64,000 nucleotides of DNA, from NCBI GenBank assembly GCA_964247055.1, contig OZ176050.1, positions 10,478,001 through 10,542,000 of the forward strand, written 5' to 3'. A program made the translations under genes and the position numbers. How positions within the stretch are numbered: the first letter of the stretch is position 1; each line of letters starts with the position of its first letter. Shown here one piece after another: positions 1 through 12,856 of the stretch. The notes beneath the pieces are model-generated. The model had not been told where the DNA came from, ran no database searches, and saw nothing but the letters and a program-made list of their open reading frames with translations. The stretch is from Paragordius varius (Eukaryota; Nematomorpha).

Positions 1-74
1 TAAATTATAGTAGTTATTAAAAATATCCAATTAAACGAAAAATAATATAAAAAAACTAGATATTTTTATGATAC

Positions 75-3000
75 CGATTATTTTTGACAATGTATTCGAA
101 AGGGCGCAAAAAATCTTTCTGAAATCGAAAATTGGCTAGTTCCCCCTTCTCCAAAAATTTGGTGGACAACTGTCTAAGCGAATCTAAAGCAAAAAAAGCC
201 ACGCTTTCGTTGTCATGACAACCAACCTAACAATTAACATTATATAAAATAATTAAAAACCTTTTTAAAGTTACATAAAAGTTGTCATAAAAACTACACA
301 CAAGTCTTTTTATAATAATTTTGAAAAAAACTTTCAAAAGTTACATAAAAAACAGTCTTGAAGATAAAATACCTCATTGAAATGCGGTCCCATTATATCC
401 CATATTTTACTCCATTGCAATCGAATACGGGCCATATTATAGTAAGAGATCTCTACCAACTTTTGCAAGCTAAACATGCGTCCTCGTAACCAGGCATGAT
501 CAATAATATCGCTGCTCCCAATATCACTTGAAAAGGCGTGTGACTCTATTAATTAAGTTTTTATTACAAAATATTATATATATGCAACAATATTTTAGAT
601 TTTAAACATAAAACTGTATACTATTTATTTTAACAATTTTCGCTAGTTCATTGCCAGACACCCGGAAAGACTTATTGAAAAAATAAATTTTACTTGTTCA
701 TAAAATTTTGTATTTGATTTCTCGCAGGTTGAGAATAATTTTAAAGGGCAGGGTGTTGAACACAACTGGTCTACTCCTTAAATTTTTACATAATTTATAA
801 CGTTAAACTCATTTCCAAATGCTTCAAGAAACACTAACAATATAAATATAAAACGGGCTTTTTTTTATTTTTCATTTTGAGTAATGCGGTATTGATAACT
901 GAATCTGTTAATTCGGAGCAGCTTTGAATAGGCGTCGACGTGGCCAATAAAATTCCTAGATCACACTATGAAAATGTATGATAAGTAATTCTTTCAAAAA
1001 TCTTGCCCAAATTGCATTTAAACGAATAGCAATGCGGCTTCCAGCCAAACAAAAGTACAATAGATGTCATATTCACGTTAAAACAATTCAAAGCGCATAT
1101 ATTATAAAAGCTTCTTTATACTCCGCGTATACCGATAAATGAATCTGATCGTTTCAACGATGATTCCATACCACTACTTGAGTATTGTTGATCATTTCGT
1201 TTCCAAAATTTCATACCAACAGCCGTAGAATTTATATTCTGGTTTTGTCCGACCTAAATAAAATACATCATTATTCAGTAAACCCGTATAATCAAGTAAC
1301 ATAAGATGTTAGCACAAAAAATATATGAACAATATGGTTTAAACCAGAGTTGTCCAACACAAATGGCTTCGCGGGTCGCATTAGCAGGCCGCATTCGAAA
1401 TTTATATAGGAATTCATAAATAATTTATTAAATTTCAAACATGAGACTATAAAAAGCAAAGGAATATAACAATTATTTCTTATTCTTGCCTATTCGATAG
1501 ACTAATTTATAGAAACATCAATTTTACTAAATTTTGTGAGCATGTTTTCGCAAATTGTAGGTTTCCAAATTTTTCGCGGGCACCGTGGAGAAAACCCATC
1601 GTTTTTAGATGCAGATAAATGTTTTAAAAACCATAACTAATAAACTATTTTTAGTTGAATTATCAACTAAAATCGCGCCTTTTCTACACTAATACATTCA
1701 ATTTTTCTAAAAATAGATAATTTAACCCGTATAAATTAATATTAAATAATAACCCGTTGCTTTTGGGCCACTGATTTATAAGATAAAGTTTGTGAATGAT
1801 ACAACGAATCCGTGTGTTGAAAACTAATCCCTCCACCAGATTGCAGTGATGAAAGTGATGTTCGATGTGATAAGGGCGGCATTAGGAATGATAATTCTTC
1901 AGCGCTGACACGGCACAGCGCTCGAACGAAATCACATATAGCTTCTCCATCCAACAAGATGGAACTTGTAAATATTTTATCGATTCGTACCAAGATATTT
2001 TGTCTAGAGCATATGAAAAATTTATTTTATAATTTATGAATATATCTAAAATTTTATTTATACAACATAAACTTGATTTATTTTGCTTTATATTTTATGG
2101 TTATATCTAAATTTTTTATCTACACAACTTGATTTATTTTGCTTTAAATAAATGGAAAAGCATTAACGCCCGGTAAAAATTGCTGAACAAAATATAATTT
2201 TTTAAAAAATATAAGCGTGTTGATTATGAAATGCTACAGTATTGAAACAAAGCTTAATAACATCTTAAAGTCAAAAAATATTATTTGGGAATTTTGTAGA
2301 TGACTTTAATAGTTAACAAATAGCAAAATAATATTTCTATTAAACAAATATATATTTTAAAACTTAATCAATCTACAACGCAAAATTAATTGATATTACC
2401 TAGCAATATTATCGGCATGATCCAAACTTTTTTGCATATCCCGAAATATTATTTGATTATTGCGCATTCCACCTTTTCTAGTTCCTGTTTTATTGTTGTT
2501 ACTTTTTGTAAGGTTTTTCGGTCTGGAAACATGTTTATTGGATAAATTTGATTCTTTTGAAAAGGATGTTTTAGTTTGTGAATTAACGTTTGCGAGTTTA
2601 TTGGATGATGTTGTAACTGAGGATGAAATGTGAGTATCGACTGAAACAACCGAAACTATATATAAGTACAAAGAAATTTTTATGACATCAATGATAAGAT
2701 AAAGAATAACCATTTTAAGTTTTGTTCATAGATCTATGTAGTCGTATACTATATAAATAGAAATGTATTTTAAAAAGATTAGAAAAGCTAAATTCTATGA
2801 TAAAATGTTTTTATTTTTATCAATCTTACTTAAATTAATAAAAACATTGGGAAACAGTAAAAATGAATTAAATTTTCATTCAGAAATGTGGAATTACGCG
2901 TTAGACATTTATTGTTCAATATATACCGTTTCCAAGTCAAAAAACGTTTTCCCAGTCAATAAAAACGGTTTTAATTTTGATGATAAATATCAAAACAGGA

Positions 3001-6000
3001 TATAAAAATAACTTTTAACCATTATCAGCGTAATATTAGGATATTATTTTTAAAAAAACAATTATTCAATGAAATTTTCCAATTATATCCACACAATCAT
3101 TAATTTCCAAATATAAATTATTGCATAACAATTAATTTATTTTTTGACGGGAAAAATATAAACGGGTCGGGTCCTCTTTACAATTATTCACAGCTAAAAC
3201 GATTCGATTGATAGCACAAATGCAAAAAATTACTTACGTTTATTTACATATTTATTTTTTGTTCCATTAATTGTTTATTTTTATTGCAACAAAACACATT
3301 TTTAATTCTGTTGACTGGTCATGTTTCAGGAAGCGATTATACCTCTATCTATTATTCCTAACAAATAAATTACATAAAATTATAAAAAAAATTTGCAAAA
3401 AATTATTTTTAAAAACTCGTATCCAAAAATACCTGTGTCATCGTCATTTGTCAAGCTTAAAACAGTAAAAGCATTTTCACTCGTAATTCCTTCAGGTGAA
3501 TTCTTTTCAAATAAGGGACTATGATCAATATTAGATGCCGATGTATTCATATTTGGATTTTGGTCGGTAAAATCCCCAACATTGTTTAAAGAATTCATTG
3601 CGACATTTGAGAAACTATCATTGGGTGAATTTTCTTCAGAGCCCCCAATAATTTTTGCCAATTCCAAATGTGATATACATTTGAAAAACTAAAATGTATA
3701 TCGGAATAAGATAACATTATAATATAAATTTTTTTGGATAAAAGTTAAGTGTTAATATTTTAATCATAAACTTTGTATATCTCCTTTAACATTAAACTCT
3801 ATCCGCATAAACAGAGTATATGTAGAAAGTTGAATAAAAAAGTTAGTTTAATAAAAATGGATATGATTTTATATATAATAAAAAAACAAAAGTCACAAAA
3901 ACGTAACCAATTACATTTAAAAAAATTTAACCTCAAACCATGAAACACCCAAGTTATTGCCCTCATTCTCTGCTATCGTCATAAAGATGTTGATGGTCAT
4001 GTAACTTTTATTACGAGCCAAGGTAGCTCCAGTTTCAAAAATGTCTACAGAATTATTTTCATTTTTGGTCCCGTGATTATTTGCCGTTGGAATGATTTGA
4101 TAGAAATTGGGAGATTCCGAAAAGTACAAAAGTGTGAAATGAGATAAGGCTTGAATGTAGGCATTGCGTTCAAGCTACGTAAAAAATTGTTAAATCAAAA
4201 AAAAGATTCAAATATATTATTAAAAGAGTTAAAGGGAAAGAATTATATCAAGAAGTTTTGAAAATTTAATGTAGACATTGCGTTCAAGCTAGATAAATCA
4301 AATTATAACAATGATTAAAGCGGAACAAATTCAATAAAATTTTGTCTAATGGTTTTGGATTCCTTTGTTTAAGAATTGATTGCCCACGGCAACCTTGGAA
4401 AAGGTATGCGCAAAAATAGTGTTTTTTATTTTTTAAGACTAAATTGGCATATAATTGTTTTTATTTTGGTATATATATTTTTTTGAATGGCTCCTTTATT
4501 ACTATAAATCATGTAATTAATAAAATTTACCTCTAGCAGAAAGATGCAAGATATAGATATTGCGAATTTCATGCCCTCCAAACAAACTTCAATGATTCCC
4601 AAATCATCGCAATCTTGTAAACACACGGAGTAAGCGGCTAACATTGGTGCCCAAGTTATCTATAATTTTTTAAAAGCTATAAACATCACAGTACTACACT
4701 AATAGTAAACATTTGATTTAAGTTAAAAAATTAAAAATTATTCCGTTTGAGTATTTTGTCATAGGTTTAGTTTCGCCATAGTGGCATACATATGGCCGCG
4801 TAATTAATCTTTTATTTTTTGCCTGATACATATTTTTCATAAACCTTAAATTATTGGTAATTGATCCAAGTATTTGGACATAGTCTGAACCAGGGATGTA
4901 GTAAATGCCTTCGCGTAAAAAACGGGCGGACCGCATTTGAAATATATATGGGCATTCATAAATAATTTTTTAGATTTCAAAAATAAGACTGCAAAATGCA
5001 AACGCAATATAACATTCTTTTTAAGTTCTTCCAATTGGATTAGCTTTTTTAGAGGAAAATTGTTCAAGAAATATTAATTTCGGTAAGAATATGTAAGCAT
5101 ATTTTTCCAAATTAAAAATTTCCTAAATCTTCGCATGGTCTAAACCGTTTGATATTTCTAAGTAATAAATGTGATAGCCCTGGTCATTAAAACTGGTGAT
5201 TAATTTGACTATGCTATGATATCTTCAAATATTTGGGAAATTGTTGGAATTTTTACTGAAACAAACATGTATCATCCAATATAAGATTTTTCTAAGGAGG
5301 CATTACGTGATTCTATGGTAGTGATGACAAAGTTAAACTAGCAATAAGTAATAAACAAAGAATTTTGAAAGTTTTAAATTACATAAATATTGAATCCTAA
5401 TCTATACCAGAATCAATTTAAACAGGTAGATAAGATACTCTAAAAATATGCTCAGATTTTATGATCAAACTCAAAACTATCATGGTATCGGTTTAAAATG
5501 AATACTCTTATCGTATATCATCCGTTTGTGTGTACTACTAGTGCGGTTAGATGAAGGATATTAGAGAAGGTTTTTCTGTACCAATCCCAATTCCTATATA
5601 CCGTCTCAGAAATATCATAGGTTTTATTATCTTTTTATAATTTAATAGTCCATTTTGTTCGCAGTTTTCCATAGGGATTCCATTCTAGTATTGGTGTTGA
5701 CCATAAAGCAATCTACTTTGGAATAGCATCTTCAGTAAATAGGGGTTTTTCCATAAATTAAATTAAGCGGTTGCAGCGTTACTCTTCTTTCTTTCGCTAA
5801 ACACACTATAAATCTTTCCACAGCTTTTATTAACCACTTTCTTGTGGTGTGTATGTATGCGATTCTACTTTTGTTCTTAGAGAAACGTAGGGATTTTTAT
5901 TTGGCTTTTATTGGTGAAACTTAGCTCATCCTTGGTTAAAACGATATCTGATTGCTTTCTCACATTTGCCATCATAGCTAATTTCGTCCCCCAAATATAC

Positions 6001-9000
6001 GAAGTCGTTTATTAATTCTATATTATCATTGTCAAAATGCATCACCGTGAACGACAATTTGTGATTGTATCTTTCTTATACCACTTTCACATTGAATTAT
6101 TAACTTTCCTTAGAGATTGGTAGTGTTTTTATAAATCCAATACTTGCACAGACAACATTGTATCGAATTCATGCCACCATTTTTTTCATACATGTCTTAC
6201 CTTTTAAAAAGGATGCGGATGCATTAAAACTAAATCTGGCACCTGTAAACATTTCGATTCCCATGCCAATAACAAAGGTAAAGTACAACCATCTTTAAAA
6301 AAAATAATGAAGCTTAATAAAGATGTAGGTCTTTCAGAAGTATCGTCAAATCTACTGAAAAATACAAAAGTATGCACCGTACTTGACTAGCTTATTTAAT
6401 AAAGTACTCATGAAACATAATATTCCTGAGGACTAAAACAATGGGATAATTATACCGATATACAAGAATAAAGATGAAATACTGCTCATCCTATGATATA
6501 AAGCATTACAAATCTCGAAAACCCGATAAAATTAAATGAAATCATAATAGAAAAGAGATTGAAATTCGCAAGTTTTGACGATATGCATCTGCATTCGAAC
6601 ATAATAAATCCATCATCAAACCCATATTTATCTTAAGATATATCGTATATAAAAAATGTTTGAATAAATATATTTTCAAACCCTAAACATCGGACGAATG
6701 TGTTCAATGTATGTTGCACTAGTGAATTCGGATACATTTTTCATTGATCTAGATTTCGTGTAATCATTCTCATCTATTAATATGAACACAAAAATGAAGT
6801 TATCATAAAATGTGTTTTGCGTTCAAAAAAACCATGCATTGTCATTAATAAATAATTACCTTTCATATTAAGTTTGTTCTCTGCAATCTGATCATAAATT
6901 TGTGATAAATAGGCTTCAGGGAGATCCTTTTGGTCGCTAGAGCTTTTATTAATTCTTATGTATTCCTCTTTAGTCATTTTCCGTTTAACCTATGTAATAA
7001 AAAGGAATAAAAAGGGATAAATAATTTTGAGAATAGCAAGGTTATTAACACAACTGGCAATAAATAATTTAATGCTAATGACTTACTTGGGGATTGTGCA
7101 AATCTGTAGTTAACATTATTATAGAAAATGCAAGGACGTAAGCCGAATCTGCGGTTTGAAATACACCATTGCTAAAAATTGGAATAAAATGTTAAGTTTA
7201 TGTCGGGAAAAAGCCAAATTTTCTTATTTGGTAAAAATATAGGATTTTCAGAAAAATAGTCAAGATATTATTTTGCCGTTAAAAAAATGCACCTAATTTA
7301 ATAACTTTTTGAAACTGATGTGCAAAGCTAATTTTAAGGAAAAAAAGAAAATAAATTCAACAACAGTTTTTGAACAGGCCCTAATAATTAATAAAAAAGT
7401 ATAATTACAATGTTAAATAATTTTGCAATTATTTTAGCAATTATCCATAAAATTTACCCATAATTAGTTGTTTCAACATAACGAGATGCAAATTTTTGCA
7501 TTAATCGATCAACCTTTTGCGCCTCACCGGGTAATTTAAATTTATCCAAAAAGAATCGGAGAGCCTCAATAAAATCTTTCCCCTTGAAATCCATCAAATC
7601 CACATAGGCATACATGACTTCTTTGTGAAAACTATACAATATCATAAGTACATATTGATAAAAAAACCATTAATTTAAAAACTTTACTATATTAATTAAT
7701 TATATCAATAAATAAACTTTAAAAAATAATATAAATACTCATCATTATCTCCGAGATAATCACCGATAGAGCCTTTATCCAATCGAGATTCGTTGTAGAA
7801 AAAATGAGCGACACTTTCAACTGTCCTATTCACTACACTAGGTACTCGTTCTTGCAAAAATTGTAATCCTTTATCTGGATTCTTTTTGAATCTTAATCAA
7901 ATCAATAATATATGTTTAAAATTTGGATAATATATATGAACGAAAAAAATAAATTATCAAAAAAATTACTAATGATCAATTTATGTACCTTGATTTTTTT
8001 ATTAAAGGTTGTTTAATAAAACTTCCAGAGTCTGGCCAATTATATATAAATGTTAATGCTTTTACTGTGACTGTGGCCACTTTTTAAATAACTATAAATT
8101 TGAACTTCTACTCATACCATATAAAATACATATAAAAAAATGAAATCTAAAATTAAAACATGTGAAAATTTAAAATGTCTGGGCTTAATATTATTGGCAA
8201 ATAAGATAAATAAAAGTTATAAGGTTTGGCATGAATCAGTATTTTAGCTGGGATATCGGTTACCATAGATCAAAATAAAAACTCAACGTTAATAATGCAT
8301 CGATATTTTCAGCCAAATAATTACATTTCTATGCCCTTTTCTATCGTTTCTTTCATTTGTTTTACGTGTTCAAATTTGGTAGGATGGTCATCTGGCAAAT
8401 GATCAAAGGTTGGAGATGTTGTAGTTTTATCAAGGGGAGAACCATCATCAAACGCTTTATTTTCATTGGAATAATCCTCTATTGGTGAGGTTAATCTACG
8501 TGATTCACCACCATAATATTCAGTACTGAGTTGGGCATGCATAGATCTTCGAAAGGGGGCTGCTTGTGTCGTTTTATGTTGCTTAGATTGGTGCTAACAA
8601 AATGAAAATTAAATAAATCGATGCCAAATATGAAAAAATTTAGTTGCTTTCTAAAGCGTTACATTTGGTTTTAAGAAAATAAAAATAATATTTATTAAAC
8701 TCATCCCTTTAATAGAAAGTGTTTGTATTAATAAATTTGCGTTAACAAGGGTGAAAGTTATATTAAAATTACTTATTGTAATACATAAGAGCAGTCATTA
8801 TTTTAGAACTATTTACTCCTATCATAATAACCGTATGATATTTAATCTCCATAACAGTCACACCTAGCATTTATATCCAAATGTATATATATATATATAT
8901 AACCATTTACAGTTCAAGTTCACCCTTGAACAATTCAAATTCACCCTCGAACAATTCAAATTCACCCTTGAACCATTCAAATTCACCTTCGAACAATTCA

Positions 9001-12000
9001 AATTCACCCTAAAAATAAATTATGTGTTTTCGAACTAGTATAATTTATTATTAATATGAAATATATGTTTATGGTATAGTTTATTATTTTTTCAGTATTA
9101 TTTTAATTTAAAACAAAACTTTTATTTTTGAAAAATATATAAAATATAAGTAATTTTTAATCTTAAAAAATATTTTATTTGAGGGTGAATTTGGGTGAAT
9201 TTGAATTCAAGGGTGAATTTGAATTGTTTAAGGGTGAAATTGAACTGTAAATGGTATATATATATATATATATCCAAATGTATTTAAACCTTTATTATTC
9301 CATGTACTTTATCATTTTTGTTGTCATTGTTATATATTTCATCATTCATATCAATATCATTCTTCTTTCCATCACTCGTATTATTATTTAACGAAGATTG
9401 CTCATAAATTGTTTGGGTAGTTTCTGGTTCTTTACACCAAACAGACATGCATTTCCCAATCGATACCATACAATCTAATGCTTTGCGTATGAGAGTTAGG
9501 GTTTGATTAAAAGCATGACGTTTAGTCGGATTTAGTGCAGCAATTTGTAGCGATAAGTTATTCATTGACATACCTATAAATAATTACGTTTCTTAATTTA
9601 TCATATTATATATCCGTCGTTGGCCATTAGATTCAAGATATCTTAAACAACTTTATATCCGTTTTTATATTTCACTCATATTACTTTTGTTATAATCTTC
9701 AGCCGTTTGCATCTATTCAGTCAATCGAAAACAGATGTTATCAAAACTATATTGTATACCAAATAAATTATTTCAACATAACTAAAAATGTTCATATTTT
9801 ACCGTTTGTTAAGTTTTGTTTATTGTTAGCTTGTAAATTAAAATAAAAACGGTGATATTGGGGCCTAAATAAAAAGTATTTCTATAACTAATTACTCCCC
9901 CAATAAAAAAACCAAAAACTAAACCTTGATGATTATGTATATTCCCTTCTAGCAAGGCTAAAAAAGTTGATGTGGTATGCGCCGCCATATTAGTTGCATT
10001 ATTTGTCCCAGAGGAACCAGCTAAAGAAAGGAGGACAGATGTTGAGGAAATTAAATCACGATGAGAACAAACCATTTTGGATAAAACACCGAGTAAGCGA
10101 GCAAACAAATTCGTGGCTCGTAAATCGCAATCGTAATTAACGTATAAATCAACGATATTTTGTGGATCTAGTTTTTATATAATAAAAGTTAGCATGACAA
10201 AATTTAAGTATATATATAAATTACACTTATGAGAAAACTAATAAAACTAATGATTTTTTAAGGAATTTCGGAAAAAACAGCGGTCAAATAGGCCGCCTAA
10301 ACTTAATAATTATCATAAATTAACCTATAACAATATCCCATACAAATGATCATCAATACATAGTACTTATATATTATTTTATATAGAAATTTGGGTAATG
10401 TATTTACTTTCACAAAAAGATTGTAAAGCAGTCAGGACAATGAGTTTGTATGTTTTGGGAAAATCGTTTTCCAATACATTAAGGTAAACTTCGTTGAAAA
10501 AGCGCTAAAATCATAATATATAGTGTTAGATAAAACAATAAGAGAAAAATAATAAAAATATTATAATATTAAAAATGAATTATCAAAAATTAGTAACATA
10601 CCTCAATTTGATGTTTCATGTTTTTCTTAAAATGAATTAATGCGGCACCAAATACTTGGATGGATATTTCAAACAATTTTATATCTTCAAAAATTTCTAC
10701 AAAGCAATATATATTATTGTTTAGTTAAATTATAATTGGTCTTATCAAATATAATATACTATTAAATGTAAATTAAATCTATGGAACGAAAATTCGATAT
10801 AAGTCTAATATAATATAATTTATAAACCTTTGAAACAGACAATAAAGAAATAATGAAAATGAAATATGTTGTGATGGCTTGAAAATACGTCAATATAGTT
10901 TTAAATCTTACGATCCTTATTTAAATATGCTCCTATTGGAGTAAGAATTGGCACTGAAACTTAACACCTTAAAGTAAAAAAAACCTTATTAAGTTTTAAA
11001 AAAGTCAATATAAGAACAAAATACAAATCATAATTCACCGTTTGTGTTAAAGCTAGATAAAGTCAACGTCGTGAGCGGAGATGCAATAGATTTGCTCGGT
11101 AAAATGGAATGCGTAACTTTATGGCTCTGTAGCAGACATGTTAACAAATGATTACAAATGGCATGTTTAAAGACTGGTTCTTCAACGAAGAAAACAGGAC
11201 CACCATTCCTTATAATGTCATAAATAAGTTCAAGGGAAAGAATTTTGGATCTTATCATGTGATTTCTATGCATAGGTGTTTGACTGGTTTGATTGAAACT
11301 GCTTGCTCTAATAGGAGAATTAATGTATATACAAAATAAAAATGGCTTAAAAAATAAGACATTTAATTAATTAAAATTTATTTTTGTCAAACCATTAGTC
11401 AAATTTTTATAGTTTAAAGTCTGGATTAAAATCTGATTTCAGATGTTAAAAATAAGTAAAAAAATAATATTTTTAATTCAATAAAATATTTTTTATCTTT
11501 GTCAAAAAGTAGCCTGGGTGTATAATAACAAATGTATCCTAGCGGAAGATACACCCGAGATTATCGTTTCCTGAAAAAAATATTTTTAGAGCTATATAAA
11601 ACGGTTTTAATTAAACTAAGTCTAAAATTTGCAATTAAAATATAAAAATTATATTAAATTATATAATCTAGGCTTAAAAAAACCATTAAGCAAAAAAAAT
11701 TAACCAACTTTTTCTTGTTAAGGGGATCATCAGATGAATTTTTGTCATGGGGTGATGATACGTTGAATCCATTTAAATTTTTTCCAGCCAATTTGCAGAG
11801 GGCCCTGAAAACTAAGAAAGCATCACGTTTTAACGTGTATGCCTGCTTACAATGATAGAAATGACCTATATTACATGTATAAATTAGTTTAAGATCCCAC
11901 ACGTAAAATGTCAGTTGATGCGATTCCAAGTTAGTTCCTTAGATTTAATAAATATTTTAAATGTGTTATTATCCGATTTGTTTGAGCGTAAACTATTTGG

Positions 12001-12808
12001 AAAAAATATTAAATCAAAATAGTTTATTAATTATCATAAATAGCACTGTCACAATATATATAAAGAATTATGTATTACAAGACAAAAGATGATTTATATT
12101 TATAATAGGTTAAGGAGTCAAATCACATATTGACATATTATTTTTAGGAATAAATTTATATACATATATATATAATAAAACATTTACAAATTCATAAATG
12201 ATATTTTAAATAATGTTATTGGAGTTAAAACACGACATATGATACAAATAAACCTGTTTTATCACTAAAATTAGTGGTTATTGCGGATGGATTTGCAGAA
12301 GATTGAGACGTGGTTTCGGCATTCAAAGCAACTTTATCAGGAAACTCACAATTAACAACTACTCATATATAAATATGTAAAGATTTTGGTAGAATATTTT
12401 ATCACTCTTAATTTCATTTTAAATGATGATATTACTTTTTCACATAAAAAAAATATTAATAAAGAAAGAGTATGATGGCAAAAATGTACCAAAAAATCCA
12501 TAAATTCGTGTATAGAGCTATTCAAGAACTATTTTTTAATTTAAATATTTTATGAAATTAAAATATAAATATACAGTTTTCCTAAGGGTAAGGACTTAAA
12601 TTGTATCCGGACTTGTGAAAGCTTTAACACTCGCCTGCCTACCAGGGCTGACAGTGATGATGGAAAAATTGCGTAGTTTCGGGGTTCGAACTCTGACACG
12701 CAGTGTAAGAGTCCGGCGCCCTACCTACTATACCATCACGCCTAGAAGTGAAATATATACGTTATAAAATATTTTATATGATTTATTTAAAACAAATATT
12801 TGGGTGAA

Positions 12809-12856
<48 letters not shown>

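Noticed and set aside
7990-8080. Possible extra ARFGEF exon ([14 protein letters not shown])
   Set aside because: The flanking exons 8325-8593 and 7739-7891 already join in phase with a protein that matches BIG1 without it.
8882-9273. CRISPR-like array of 21-bp repeats
   Set aside because: Units are directly adjacent without spacers and are mirrored at the two ends of one element; the genome is eukaryotic.
12671-12742. A working tRNA-Lys gene
   Set aside because: Length and boxes fit, but acceptor and T stems do not pair and a SINE body follows.
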